Shown one piece after another: positions 28,886 to 38,565 of a stretch of 64,000 nucleotides of DNA. Source of the DNA: Methylocapsa sp. D3K7 (GTDB lineage: Bacteria; Pseudomonadota; Alphaproteobacteria; Rhizobiales; Beijerinckiaceae); NCBI RefSeq assembly GCF_029855125.1, contig NZ_CP123229.1:62001-126000 (forward strand). Reading direction: 5' to 3'. How positions within the stretch are numbered: the first letter of the stretch is position 1; every line of letters begins with the position of its first letter. A program made the position numbers and the translations under genes. A model generated the notes under the pieces. The model was not told where the DNA came from. It did no database searches and saw nothing but the letters and a program-made list of their open reading frames with translations.

Positions 28886-30697
28886 ATGGTTCAAGCAGCA
28901 ATCGCCGATGTCACCGCTCGTATTCGCGAACGCAGCCGGCCTTCGCGTGTGGCATACCTCGGCCGCGTCGAGGCGATGCGGGGCAGCGGCCCGCGCCGGG
29001 GAGCGCTGGGCTGCGCCAATCTCGCGCATGGGTTCGCCGCCTGCGCCGCCGATGAAAAGCACCATCTGCGAACCGGCATCGTCGCCAATCTCGCGATCGT
29101 GACCGCCTATAATGATATGCTCTCGGCTCACCAGCCCTACGAGCGTTTTCCGGCGATCATCAAGCAGGCGGCGCGCGAAGTGGGTGGTGTCGCGCAGGTC
29201 GCCGGCGGCGTCCCAGCCATGTGCGATGGGATCACGCAAGGCCGGCCCGGCATGGAACTGTCGCTCTTTTCGCGGGATGTCATCGCCATGGCGGCGGCGA
29301 TTGCCTTATCGCATGATATGTTCGACGCGGCGGTTTTTCTCGGCATCTGCGACAAGATCGTGCCAGGTCTCGTGATCGCCGCGCAGGCCTTCGGTCATTT
29401 GCCTGCGGTCTTCATCCCGGCTGGACCAATGCCATCTGGACTGCCGAACCAGGAGAAGTCCAAAATCCGCCAGCTTCACGCCGAAGGCAAGGCTGGGCGC
29501 GAAGATCTTTTGAACGCGGAAGCTGCGTCCTATCATTCGCCGGGAACATGCACATTTTATGGGACGGCAAATTCGAATCAGATGCTGATGGAAGTCATGG
29601 GCCTGCATCTGCCGGGGAGCGCCTTCGTCAATCCGAATACTCCCTTACGCGACGCGCTCACCGCTGCCGCCGCGCAGCGCGCCTTGGCGATCACAGCCTT
29701 CGGCAATGAATATACCCCCATCGCGGCGGTCCTTGATGAGCGGGCCTTCGTCAATGGCATCGTCGCCTTGCATGCGACGGGAGGCTCAACCAATCATGTC
29801 ATTCACCTTGTCGCCATGGCCCGCGCGGGGGGGATCGTCCTGACCCTCGATGACTTCGCCGATCTTTCCAAAGTGGTTCCCTTGCTGACGCGAATCTATC
29901 CAAATGGCACCGCCGATGTGAACCACTTTACGGCCGCTGGCGGTACTGGCTTTCTGATTGCCTCCTTGTTGCACGCGGGCCTCGTGCATCCCGATGCGCG
30001 CACCGTTGCCGGGCATGATCTCGAATATTATGCGCAAGAGCCTTATCTCGACGACGGTAAGCTTGCCTTCCGTCCCTCGCCTCCGGCGAGCCTCGATGAC
30101 TCTGTCCTGCGCGGCGTGGCTAAGCCATTTTCGCGCGATGGCGGCCTGAAGGTGCTCGAAGGCAATCTCGGCCGCGCCGTTATTAAACTCAGCGCTGTCG
30201 CGCCGGAGCATCGGCGAGTCCGGGCCCCCGCCCGGATATTTCACGCGCAGGAAGATCTCGAGGCGGCCTATCGCGCGGGCGAACTCGATACCGATTTCGT
30301 CGCGGTGGTCCGGTTCCAAGGTCCGCGGGCGATTGGCATGCCGGAACTGCACAAGTTGACGCCTGTGCTCGCCTCGGTCATGGCGCGCGGCCATCAAGTG
30401 GCGCTTGTGACCGATGGGCGCATGTCTGGGGCCTCCGGAAAAGTCCCGGCTGCGATCCATGTCACGCCCGAAGCGCTCGATGGCGGCCCGCTCGCCCGGA
30501 TTCATGATGGCGATATGATCGCCCTTGACGCGGAGGCGGGCATTTTAACGGTGGAGCTTTCGCCAGAGACTTTGCATAGCCGTTCGCCCGCTGAATACAA
30601 TCTGGAAGCCCATTGGCATGGCTATGGGCGCGAGCTGTTCGAAATGTTCCGCGCCAATGCGAGCGGACCCGAACTCGGCGCGGGCGTCTGCGGCTGA
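28886..30697 (+). CDS. edd: Phosphogluconate dehydratase
   Basis: A 603-residue member of the IlvD/Edd family, of standard length. It contains the iron-sulfur cluster cysteines in [16 protein letters not shown] and [10 protein letters not shown], then [17 protein letters not shown], and the [22 protein letters not shown]-terminal signature region. It dehydrates 6-phosphogluconate to 2-keto-3-deoxy-6-phosphogluconate. GAGGAG lies 6-7 bases before the start. It is 47 bp after zwf and 37 bp before eda, so the three are surely co-transcribed. Confidence 0.95.
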   Translation: MVQAAIADVTARIRERSRPSRVAYLGRVEAMRGSGPRRGALGCANLAHGFAACAADEKHHLRTGIVANLAIVTAYNDMLSAHQPYERFPAIIKQAAREVGGVAQVAGGVPAMCDGITQGRPGMELSLFSRDVIAMAAAIALSHDMFDAAVFLGICDKIVPGLVIAAQAFGHLPAVFIPAGPMPSGLPNQEKSKIRQLHAEGKAGREDLLNAEAASYHSPGTCTFYGTANSNQMLMEVMGLHLPGSAFVNPNTPLRDALTAAAAQRALAITAFGNEYTPIAAVLDERAFVNGIVALHATGGSTNHVIHLVAMARAGGIVLTLDDFADLSKVVPLLTRIYPNGTADVNHFTAAGGTGFLIASLLHAGLVHPDARTVAGHDLEYYAQEPYLDDGKLAFRPSPPASLDDSVLRGVAKPFSRDGGLKVLEGNLGRAVIKLSAVAPEHRRVRAPARIFHAQEDLEAAYRAGELDTDFVAVVRFQGPRAIGMPELHKLTPVLASVMARGHQVALVTDGRMSGASGKVPAAIHVTPEALDGGPLARIHDGDMIALDAEAGILTVELSPETLHSRSPAEYNLEAHWHGYGRELFEMFRANASGPELGAGVCG

Positions 30698-30734
30698 CGG
30701 CGATCATCACCTCATGGATGGAAGGGCGCGGTTC

Positions 30735-31382
30735 ATGCTTTATCCGCATACCAAGGCGACATTGGCGGTGCTTTACCAGGCGCCAGTCATTCCGGTTCTC
30801 ACCGTCAAGGATATTGAGGACGCGCTTGCCCAGGCGCGCGCGCTGATCGCCGGCGGCCTGACCGTCCTCGAGATCACCTTGCGCACACCCGCCGCGATGA
30901 GTGCCGTGACGGCACTTGCCAAAGCGTTTCCGGATGCCTGCATCGGCGCTGGAACAATCGTCGAGCCGGAACAGATTCAGGCGGCAGCCGATGCTGGCGC
31001 TGGGTTTCTGGTCAGCCCAGGGATGACACCCGGTTTGCTCGACGCCGCGGTGCGATCGCCGGTTCCTTTGCTGCCCGGTGCCGCGACCGCGTCCGAAGCC
31101 ATGGCGCTGCGGGAAAGTGGCTTTCGGGCCATGAAATTCTTTCCGGCCGAGCCGGCGGGCGGAGCAAAATATCTGAGTTCTCTCGGCGGACCGTTGCCCG
31201 ATTTGATTTTCTGTCCGACCGGCGGTATCGACTTGCAGAAGGCTGCGTCCTATCTGGCGCTCGCCAATGTCGCTTGTGTCGGTGGCTCTTGGATGGTTGC
31301 GCCAGGGCTTCTCGCGGCGAAGGATTTCGGCAAGGTCGAACAGCTCGCGCGGGAGGCGTCCGCGCTCGGCCGCCGCCCTTGA
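30735..31382 (+). CDS. eda: KDPG aldolase (2-dehydro-3-deoxy-phosphogluconate aldolase)
   Basis: A 215-residue enzyme. ATG 30735 is preferred because GGAAGGG (30720-30726) lies eight bases before it; an in-frame ATG at 30714 is an alternative. Catalytic residues are visible: the glutamate in GLTVLEITLRT, and the Schiff-base lysine in RAMKFFPAEPAGG (about residue 133). It cleaves KDPG to pyruvate and glyceraldehyde 3-phosphate, completing the Entner-Doudoroff pathway. It may also act on related keto-acids. Confidence 0.95.
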   Translation: MLYPHTKATLAVLYQAPVIPVLTVKDIEDALAQARALIAGGLTVLEITLRTPAAMSAVTALAKAFPDACIGAGTIVEPEQIQAAADAGAGFLVSPGMTPGLLDAAVRSPVPLLPGAATASEAMALRESGFRAMKFFPAEPAGGAKYLSSLGGPLPDLIFCPTGGIDLQKAASYLALANVACVGGSWMVAPGLLAAKDFGKVEQLAREASALGRRP

Positions 31383-31398
31383 GGGAGAGAAACCATTT

Positions 31399-32061
31399 AT
31401 GGCCGCGAATGAGGAAGCGGACGCGCGCCAGTCTCTGATCAGCGCCTGCCTTGAGATGACCCGCACCGGCATCAATCAGGGGACGGCTGGTAATATTTCG
31501 GTGCGCTGGAAAAACGGCCTGTTGATAACGCCGTCCGGCCTTCCCTACATCGAAATGACAATTGACGATATCGTCTTCATGAATATGGATGGAAGCTATC
31601 ATCACCGGCAGGCGCCTTCGTCCGAATGGCGTTTTCATCGCGACATCCTGCAAGCACGTCCAGACGTAAACGCCGTCGTGCATGCCCATTCCGTGCACGC
31701 GACCGCCTTCGCTATTTGCGGCATGGAGATACCGGCGGTCCATTACATGATCGCCGCGGCGGGCGGCCCGGTGATTCGCTGCGCGCCCTATGCAACCTAT
31801 GGCACCGAGGAATTGTCGAAGGTGGTGCTGGAAGCACTCAGTGGCCGCCACTGCGCGCTGATGGCCAATCACGGCATGGTCGCCACTGGCCCCGATCTTC
31901 GCGAAGCGATGTGGCTTGCCGTCGAGCTGGAAACGCTCTGCAAGCAATATGCGCTCGCTCTTCAAATCGGGACGCCCCAAGTGCTGGAAGCCGGAGAGGT
32001 CGAAAAAATCATCGAGAAGTTCAAGGAATATGGCTTACGGCGCCGTCCCCGCGCGGCATAG
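31399..32061 (+). CDS. Class II aldolase/adducin family protein
   Basis: A 220-residue protein; ATG 31399 follows GAGGGAGAG. It has the fuculose-phosphate aldolase layout: GTAGNISVRW near residues 27-36, ITPSGLPY, zinc-binding histidines in VVHAHSVHATAF (about residues 93-104) and ANHGMVATG (about residue 155). Family members cleave fuculose, ribulose or related sugar phosphates to dihydroxyacetone phosphate or glycolaldehyde phosphate plus an aldehyde. It starts 16 bp after eda, so it belongs to the ED operon. A decayed copy of its C-terminal half lies at 33187-33465. Confidence 0.85.
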   Translation: MAANEEADARQSLISACLEMTRTGINQGTAGNISVRWKNGLLITPSGLPYIEMTIDDIVFMNMDGSYHHRQAPSSEWRFHRDILQARPDVNAVVHAHSVHATAFAICGMEIPAVHYMIAAAGGPVIRCAPYATYGTEELSKVVLEALSGRHCALMANHGMVATGPDLREAMWLAVELETLCKQYALALQIGTPQVLEAGEVEKIIEKFKEYGLRRRPRAA

Positions 32062-32106
32062 ATTCTCAATGGACCTCATCCCTTAAGTCCCGCGAAAGCA
32101 GCTGTT

Positions 32107-33163
32107 GTGGATTGTCTTGATAAGAGCCGTCCTGACCTCGCTGGCGAGAAGGTAAATTCGCTGCCGCTTGGCCTGCCTTTGGTGAGCGTTATCATCGTCA
32201 ATTATAACTACGGCCAGTTTCTGAAACAGGCCGTCGATTCCGTCTTCGAACAAACCTATCCGAACATCGAGTGCATCATCGTCGACAACGCTTTGACGGA
32301 CGAAAGCACGGATGTTCTCCTCGCCGTCTCGAAACAATATCCTTGCATATCGATCTTGCGGCGAAGCGCCAATGGCGGTCAAAGCCTCGCCTCGAAAGAG
32401 GGATTTGAAGCCAGTACCGGCGAATATGTTGTTTTCCTCGACGCCGACGATGTGCTTCTTCCGTCTTGTATCTCCACCCATATTTTCGTGCATCTGTCCT
32501 TGCGCATTCCTGTGGGATTCTCCTCTGCCGATATGATTCAGTCCGTCGATTCGCGGATGGTTCTTGGGACGATTTATCGGTTGAGCGAATATGTGCGTTC
32601 TAGGCGCGGACGCAAAACGGACCTGCTTCGGCGGATCGACGAAAGTGCTCCCGGGGTCTGGCCGCTGCGTAGCCCTGAGCCAGGGATCGAAAACCACGTC
32701 CATCTCGTCCTGCCGAGCGACTGTGATTTTAAGTCATGGGAAGCGTGGTGATCGACCGCGCGCTTGCCATATACCGGCTGCACGGCATGAATGTCTTTTC
32801 GAAGTATCCAAATCTCTATGGCATGCTGAGCTTCGAACGCGGCGGACCTTCGGACAACGATATGCTGGGACGCAGGATGGTCATCGATCATCTGTTTGCG
32901 AATGCGGGACTGTTTCTGCGCAAATTAGAGTCACCACGGCAATTTATACAGGCGGTGCGGGCACTGACGCAGCGTGGCCACGCATGCCCTCGACGGTGCA
33001 CGGCTGCTGGACCTATGCGGCGGGTAAAGCGGTCGTCCAGTCCGGGCAGCTCAAACGCGAGCATGGACTCTTCAATTTCATCTTGTTATTGAGCTGGCTG
33101 ATGGTGGCACCCCATGTCATTTTGCTGGCCTGTCTGCGCCGCAACAACGAAATCAAAACATAG
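32107..33163 (+). pseudogene. Family 2 glycosyltransferase, degenerate copy
   Basis: This is a paralogue of the intact gene at 33500-34627 and begins at an equivalent GTG codon. Residues 1-205 read cleanly (VSVIIVNYNYGQFLKQAVDS; FLDADDV with the DxD motif), then stop at 32751. The intact copy's next 43 or so residues are missing, a deletion of roughly 120 bp near 32733. Homology resumes in another frame at 32736 (MGSVVIDRALAIYRLHG). It shifts again near 32955 by a one-base loss and continues to 33163 (AAWPRMPSTVHGCWTYAAGK). The upstream 214-residue part could still be translated but lacks the C-terminal domain. Confidence 0.85.
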
Positions 33164-33186
33164 GCGGCGCCGGTCTGGTGATTCGT

Positions 33187-33465
33187 AGCGTGGCCTAAGC
33201 GGCCTTTGGCACCGCGGAATTGTCAAAGACTGTTCTCGACGCCCAGAACGGCCGCGCTTGCGCGCTCATAGCCGCTCATGGGATGGTTACACTGGTCGCC
33301 ACTTCCGCGCGGCACTTTTGCTCGCCGTGGTGTGAGGCGCTTTGCAAACAATATGCGTCGACCCTTCAGGCCGGGACGCCGCATATACTTGAGAACGAAG
33401 AGGTCGAAAGGACTGTCGAAAAATTTATGGAGAATGACTTGCGGCGCAAGCCGCGCGTGGCATAA
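33187..33465 (+). pseudogene. Decayed fragment of a class II aldolase, duplicate of 31399-32061
   Basis: The segment encodes only the last 80-90 residues of the aldolase: GTAELSKTVLDAQNGR and GTPHILENEEVERTVEKF match GTEELSKVVLEALSGR and GTPQVLEAGEVEKIIEKF of the intact gene. A stop codon falls at the upstream edge (GCCTAAGCG where the intact gene has a sense codon). A compensated frameshift scrambles the middle. The N-terminal half with the first zinc ligands is absent. It lies directly before the second glycosyltransferase copy, in the same order as the intact aldolase and first glycosyltransferase copy. Confidence 0.85.
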
Positions 33466-33499
33466 GTTCGAATGCTTTAGCGCTTATGAGGCAGCCGCC

Positions 33500-34627
33500 G
33501 TGGATTATCTTGCAGAGACGCACCAGCCTGTTTGCGGAGATAATGCAGATCCTCCGCCATTCAGTTTGCCACTGGTGAGCGTCATCATCGTCAACTACAA
33601 TTACGGCCGCTTTTTGAAACAAGCCACCGACTCGGTCTTCGATCAAACCTACCCCAATATCGAGCTCATCATTGTCGACAACGCCTCTACCGATAATAGC
33701 GCCGATGTTCTCCTCGATATTTTGAAACAACATCCGGGCACGAAAATTTTGCGCCGAACCAACAACGGTGGTCAAAACACCGCCGGCAAGGAGGGTTTCA
33801 ACGCGAGCCTTGGCGAGTATGTCGTGTTTCTCGACGCCGACGACGTCTTATTTCCCACCTTCGTGGAAACCCATATTTTCGTTCTTCTGTCGCTGCGCAT
33901 TCCAGTGGGCTTTTCTTCGGCCGACATGCTTCAGACCGCCAATTCCCATACAGTTGTCGGGACGGTTTTCGGATTGAGCGAATATGTCAGGTCAGGACGA
34001 GGCAGAAAACCTGACCTTATTCGAAGGATCGACGAAAGCGCTCCCGAAGTTTGGCCCCTGTGCAACCCTGGCCCTGCGTTCGACAACCAGGTTCATTTCG
34101 TGCAGCCGGGCGATGGAGGATGGTACTGGGCACCGATGTCCGCCAATTGTTTTCGCCGCGATGCACTTCAGCTTTTTATGACCAATGAAAGTTTGACCCA
34201 ACCTAATAATTGCCTGGATGCTTATCTGATCCGGGGGATCAGCATTCTGATGGGGAGCGTAGTGATTGATAGGCCGCTCGCCGCGTACCGGCTGCACGGG
34301 ACGAATGTATTTTTCAAACAGCCGCCGCTTTACGGCGTCTTGAGTTACGAAAGAGGACTCAATGATAATGACCAAATTGGCCGCAAGATGGTCATCGATC
34401 ACCTGATTACCAAGACCGATTTGTTTCTTAGCAAATTAGAAGACTCTCGGACGTATACGCGTGCCTTGAAGGCGCTCGACGACGCATGGCCGCGGCTTCC
34501 TTCGACTGTGAGGGGTGCGGGAACATATGTGACGGGAAAGCTAATCTCGGAGCCAGCGCGATTGGCGCGAAAACTCGGGTTTTTCAACTATGTCTCATTG
34601 TTGGTGCGGCTAAGGTTACACCTCTAA
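33500..34627 (+). CDS. Family 2 glycosyltransferase
   Basis: A 375-residue GT-A fold enzyme. GTG 33500 is chosen because it aligns with the start of the degenerate copy and has GAGG eight bases upstream; longer in-frame starts lie in the aldolase fragment. Motifs are LVSVIIVNYNYGRFLKQATD (about residues 24-43) and VVFLDADDVLFPTF with the metal-binding DxD. A C-terminal helical part has an IDRPLAAYRLHGTN motif. It should transfer a sugar from a nucleotide donor to a polysaccharide or lipid acceptor. The neighbouring pyruvyl-transferase-like gene suggests a surface polysaccharide. Confidence 0.85.
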   Translation: MDYLAETHQPVCGDNADPPPFSLPLVSVIIVNYNYGRFLKQATDSVFDQTYPNIELIIVDNASTDNSADVLLDILKQHPGTKILRRTNNGGQNTAGKEGFNASLGEYVVFLDADDVLFPTFVETHIFVLLSLRIPVGFSSADMLQTANSHTVVGTVFGLSEYVRSGRGRKPDLIRRIDESAPEVWPLCNPGPAFDNQVHFVQPGDGGWYWAPMSANCFRRDALQLFMTNESLTQPNNCLDAYLIRGISILMGSVVIDRPLAAYRLHGTNVFFKQPPLYGVLSYERGLNDNDQIGRKMVIDHLITKTDLFLSKLEDSRTYTRALKALDDAWPRLPSTVRGAGTYVTGKLISEPARLARKLGFFNYVSLLVRLRLHL

Positions 34628-34721
34628 TCTCTTTGAACTGGCTATGCGGCCATAAGCAAAAAATACGCTCAACCCTTGTCTCAGTCTAGCATAGTCACGT
34701 TTTAGCCTTACTCATGCAAAA

Positions 34722-35609
34722 TCAGGCGCCGTAATTCCGGCGAAGTTGAGCGAGTTTTTCCAGCATTTTCTCGGTCGCGCTCTCGATTATTCTGTCATCG
34801 CTGAGACAAGGAGCAGTTTGGGCCAATTTCGTCAATCTGTAAGCGGATAAATGATGGATTGCTTGTTCTGTTACGCCAAAAGTCGGGATTGACTCCGCAT
34901 AGCGAGCGAACCCCCTCAATTTGGGATAGCGTTCCAAAGCGATTTGCATTTCGGTTAGATTCGATGGCCATAAGCGATGCTGTTGCAGTTGAATCCCCAA
35001 AGCCTCGGTCCAATCGAACCATTTATTGCGATGGATACCATTAATCGGAAGCAAGGGGACCCATGGAATTCGCAATGCATCTGCCACAATAGCTCCGTGC
35101 ATGGCCTCCGCAATCACCAAACGGGATCGCAGCAATTCAGCCAGCACATCATCGACAGGACGGCGCGGGTCAATCAAGTTTATGTTGGCTAAAGCGCAAA
35201 CACGCTCCCAGCTTCCGTGACCTAAGCTTTCCCAATGCGGTATAAAGGATACGACCTCGGAGGATCTATGCCATTTGTCTGCAAGGGTGCGTATCAAAAT
35301 GGCGGAATCGCCAATGGCCAACTCCGGAGAAATATTCAATAAATGAGCTGTGTGGGGGCCTCTAACAAAATAAATGTCCCAATCCGTGCAGTCAATAATC
35401 TTATGATCATAGTAGTCAGGATAATATGCAGCGCCGAATACGATCTTTTTGGCTGAGAGGTCATATTTCAACCCGATGGTCGAGCCGATTCCAATAAAAA
35501 CGACCTTGCCATCATCATCGAAAAAATCAGGAAGTAATTTTGGCCACAGCCACAAATTTAACTCATCGCCGAAGTTAGGATGCTCGCCCCTGTAATAAGC
35601 AATCTTCAT
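34722..35609 (-). CDS. Polysaccharide pyruvyl transferase family protein (ExoV-like)
   Basis: A 295-residue protein. It opens MKIAYYRGEHPNFGDELNLW, typical of the ExoV/CsaB family, and has GIGSTIG, then VIAEAMHGAIVADALRIPWV with the family's EAMHGAI signature at about residues 165-180. Such enzymes add a ketal-linked pyruvate from PEP to exopolysaccharide sugars. GGGATGAG precedes the start. Base composition is visibly lower in GC than flanking genes, suggesting acquisition. It is convergent with the glycosyltransferase gene, ending 94 bp from it. Confidence 0.8.
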   Translation of the reverse strand: MKIAYYRGEHPNFGDELNLWLWPKLLPDFFDDDGKVVFIGIGSTIGLKYDLSAKKIVFGAAYYPDYYDHKIIDCTDWDIYFVRGPHTAHLLNISPELAIGDSAILIRTLADKWHRSSEVVSFIPHWESLGHGSWERVCALANINLIDPRRPVDDVLAELLRSRLVIAEAMHGAIVADALRIPWVPLLPINGIHRNKWFDWTEALGIQLQQHRLWPSNLTEMQIALERYPKLRGFARYAESIPTFGVTEQAIHHLSAYRLTKLAQTAPCLSDDRIIESATEKMLEKLAQLRRNYGA

Positions 35610-35738
35610 TACTCATCCCTGCTGTCGTTCTGTCTCGGAGGAATATGGGACTGCGGTCCATCGCTAAAGCCTCATATTTATTTAAAAGATCCCATGATTG
35701 CAGGGAAGAAACTTTTGCCGGATAGCGTCGTCATAAGA

Positions 35739-35760
35739 GAGTGCCAAAGCATTGGCACTC
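35739..35760. other. Perfect 9-bp inverted repeat, hairpin
   Basis: GAGTGCCAA (35739-35747) pairs with TTGGCACTC (35752-35760) around a 4-nt loop. It lies 54 bp past the stop of the minus-strand DUF2076 gene and may act in its 3' end, though no U-tract follows. Confidence 0.4.
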
Positions 35761-35814
35761 GCCATGATACTGGCGCCCTCGTCGTTGGGCCGATGGTGCT
35801 CACGCCGTTGATCG

Positions 35815-36636
35815 TCAGACGTCGTAACTGCCGTCGTCGCCGGAGCCATAATCGTCCGAACTATAATCCGAGGCGTCCTGGATATCGTCCTGATCCTGGT
35901 CGGCGTCCTGCTGATAGTCGGCATTCTGCTGCGCATCGTCAGCAGCATCCTGCTTCGCATCCTGCGCCGCGTCCTGCTGAGCAAGACTTTGGCCATCGCC
36001 ATAATAATTGTTGACGGTGGTCTCGCCGCCCAATCCGCCGCCGAGCCCGCCACCGCCGAAACCGGTGCCGATACCCAGCGAATTGTTATGCCCGGAAAAC
36101 AGGCCACGAATCGAATCGGCGAGCAGCACGCCGCCCGCGACACCCGCCGCCGTCCCCAGCGCACCGGTCAAGAAGCCACCGCCCGGACTTCCACCGCCCT
36201 GACCACTCCATGGACCTGGCGCGGCACCCGGAGGCGCGTAGCCTTGCGGAGGCTGCTGCCAGCCGCCCTGAGGCGGAGGCGGGGGTTGATTCCAACGGCC
36301 CGGAGGTGGCGGCGGAGGCGCCGATGGCCGGGGCGGGGGTGAGCCGCCGCCAAACAGCGAGCCAAGCCCGCCCAAAAATCCGCCGGAGCGCGGTGCACTG
36401 GCCGCCTGGCTTTCCAAATCCTTGACCTTGCCTTCGAGGTCCTGCAAACGATCATTCGCGGCACGCAGCGCCTGGTCCTGGACGAGAACGGTCTGCGCCA
36501 ATAAATAGGGCGCGTAAGGCTGAGCCCTGGTTGCGTCTTGAATCAACGCCTCGGCTTCCTGATCGCGCGGGGCATTGGCCGCGCCGCGAATCCGGTCGAA
36601 CAAACCTGTCAGCAATTGGCGTTCTTCGGGTGACAT
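35815..36636 (-). CDS. DUF2076 domain protein with Pro/Gly-rich and acidic tail
   Basis: A 273-residue protein. Residues 1-80 form the helical DUF2076 start (MSPEERQLLTGLFDRIR, YLLAQTVLVQDQALRAAN). A polyproline linker (about residues 98-145) and a glycine-rich hydrophobic part (GGFLTGALGTAAGVAGGVLLADSIRGLF, a possible membrane-inserting segment) follow. The final 50 residues are an Asp/Gln-rich acidic tail with imperfect QDAxQDA repeats. AAGGGGAGGA is a very strong ribosome-binding site. The role of this family is unknown, though it is often described as a periplasmic ligand-binding sensor. Confidence 0.75.
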   Translation of the reverse strand: MSPEERQLLTGLFDRIRGAANAPRDQEAEALIQDATRAQPYAPYLLAQTVLVQDQALRAANDRLQDLEGKVKDLESQAASAPRSGGFLGGLGSLFGGGSPPPRPSAPPPPPPGRWNQPPPPPQGGWQQPPQGYAPPGAAPGPWSGQGGGSPGGGFLTGALGTAAGVAGGVLLADSIRGLFSGHNNSLGIGTGFGGGGLGGGLGGETTVNNYYGDGQSLAQQDAAQDAKQDAADDAQQNADYQQDADQDQDDIQDASDYSSDDYGSGDDGSYDV

Positions 36637-36791
36637 TCGATCCTCCCCTTGTGGCGGGGATTTCCCCGCGGCGCAAATATAAGGGGTTTTTGGCGCTATC
36701 CAAGGGTCATGCCAGGTGATTGCAGGCGTGGCGCTTGCCGTGGCGCTGGCCGCCCCCTAAGAACGCTCATCTCCCAAGGCTCTTTTTGACC

Positions 36792-38525
36792 ATGAATGAC
36801 AAGAACAATACCCCCCCAGTCACCCGCGCGCGTCTGCCGCGTGGTTTCGCCGACCGCGCCCCGGCGGACATCGCGGCCACCGGAAAAATGCTGGAGGCTA
36901 TCAAGGAAACCTACGAACTCTATGGCTTCGAGGCCGTCGAAACGCCGCTCATCGAGTTCACCGACGCGCTTGGCAAGTTTTTGCCGGACCAAGACCGTCC
37001 CAACGAAGGCGTGTTTTCCTTCCGGGACGATGACGAAAGCTGGCTTTCGTTACGGTATGATTTGACAGCGCCGCTCGCCCGCTATGTCGCGGAAAATTTC
37101 GATCGTTTGCCAAAGCCCTATCGCAGCTATCGAGCCGGGACCGTGTTCCGCAACGAAAAGCCGGGGCCGGGGCGCTTCCGGCAATTCATGCAGTTTGATG
37201 CGGACACGGTCGGCTCGGCTTCCGTCGCGGCGGATGCCGAGATGTGCATGATGGCAGCGGATACGCTGGAGCGGCTCGGCATCAAGCGCGGCGATTACGT
37301 CATCAAGGTGAACAACCGCAAGGTTCTCGACGGCGTGATGGAGGCCATCGGCCTTGGCGGCGAGGAAAATGCGGGCCGAAGGCTCACGGTGCTGCGGGCG
37401 CTGGACAAATATGACCGGTTGGGAGTAGCGGGCGTTTGTGCGTTGCTCGGCGAGGGAAGAAGAGACGAAAGCGGTGATTTCACACGCGGAGCGAACCTCC
37501 ACAATGAGCAGATTGATCCGCTTATCCGGTTGCTTGAGTTCAGTCGTATCTACGACCTAATCCAGAGAAATAAATTCGATGCTGTCGACACACACTTTCC
37601 GAATCCCTTCACCACGCCGCCGTCCGAGTGGGACACGGCTTCGTACTCTGATTCCGAGAGGATGAGAAACAAGGCTACTTCCATCCAGGGCGTGAATCCG
37701 AGCAACAAGCGATATGACGATAGTTTTGGGTTGGACGTCTTGGGCGAATTAGCGTTGCTTTTCGAAATGAACGATACCCTCGCTTCTGGAATTCGCGAGT
37801 TAGTAGAAATGGAGTGTCTGTTTCAAAGCGCTGGCTACCTGGACAATGGGGAGGGAGAACGGGACGATCGTGGAGATGGGGCGGCACGGATAATGGTCGA
37901 CCCCTCCGTCGTGCGCGGCCTCGAATATTATACTGGCCCTGTGTTCGAGGCTGAACTCACCTTCGAGGTTCATGATGACGACGGTCTGCCCATTCGCTTC
38001 GGCTCGATCGGCGGTGGAGGGCGCTATGATGGACTCGTCGGGCGCTTTCGCGGCGACAATGTCCCGGCGACCGGCTTTTCGATTGGCGTTTCGCGGCTCT
38101 ATTCTGCCCTGAAAGCTATCAATTCGCCGATCGTCGCAGGAGCCGCAACGCGCGGCCCGGTCGTCGTCGTCGTCCTCGACAAGGATCAGCTCGCCCGATA
38201 CCAAAATTTCGTCGCAAGTCTTCGCGCGAAAAAGATCAGCGCCGAACTTTATCTCGGACAGTCCGGCATGAACGCGCAGCTGAAATATGCCGACAAGCGC
38301 TGCTCGGTGTGCGCCGTCATCCAGGGCTCGAACGAGCGCGACCAACAACCGCCGCAGGTGACGATCCGCGATCTCGTCCTCGGCGCCGAACTCGCCGCCT
38401 CCACCAAGGACCGCGCCGGCTATCTCGAACTGCGCGCCAAAGCCCAGTTCAGCGTCCCCGAAGATCAGCTTGTGAAATCAGTCCAAGAAGTCCTCGCGCG
38501 GCACGGCGCGGCATCCGAATCTTGA
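36792..38525 (+). CDS. hisS: Histidyl-tRNA synthetase, with an enlarged insertion domain
   Basis: A 577-residue class II synthetase starting at ATG 36792. Class II motifs are visible: [37 protein letters not shown] (motif 2), [14 protein letters not shown], and motif 3 around [11 protein letters not shown]. It charges tRNA-His. Rhizobiales enzymes of this divergent type are about 500 residues. Here the stretch between ESGDFTRG and VDPSVVRG (about residues 225-375) is about 70 residues longer and contains [18 protein letters not shown]. The DNA of that part (37500-37880) is poorer in GC. The core motifs are intact, so the enzyme should work. hisZ and hisG lie 0.9 kb downstream. Confidence 0.92.
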   Translation: MNDKNNTPPVTRARLPRGFADRAPADIAATGKMLEAIKETYELYGFEAVETPLIEFTDALGKFLPDQDRPNEGVFSFRDDDESWLSLRYDLTAPLARYVAENFDRLPKPYRSYRAGTVFRNEKPGPGRFRQFMQFDADTVGSASVAADAEMCMMAADTLERLGIKRGDYVIKVNNRKVLDGVMEAIGLGGEENAGRRLTVLRALDKYDRLGVAGVCALLGEGRRDESGDFTRGANLHNEQIDPLIRLLEFSRIYDLIQRNKFDAVDTHFPNPFTTPPSEWDTASYSDSERMRNKATSIQGVNPSNKRYDDSFGLDVLGELALLFEMNDTLASGIRELVEMECLFQSAGYLDNGEGERDDRGDGAARIMVDPSVVRGLEYYTGPVFEAELTFEVHDDDGLPIRFGSIGGGGRYDGLVGRFRGDNVPATGFSIGVSRLYSALKAINSPIVAGAATRGPVVVVVLDKDQLARYQNFVASLRAKKISAELYLGQSGMNAQLKYADKRCSVCAVIQGSNERDQQPPQVTIRDLVLGAELAASTKDRAGYLELRAKAQFSVPEDQLVKSVQEVLARHGAASES

Positions 38526-38565
38526 GTAATATTTTTTGAGCATATATTCTTTTCACGGCCCGGAC

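Noticed and set aside
35739-35760. Match to the CIRCE heat-shock operator
   Set aside because: The repeat halves are in the opposite order (GAGTGCC ... GGCACTC), the spacer is 4 rather than 9 bases, and no chaperone gene is near.
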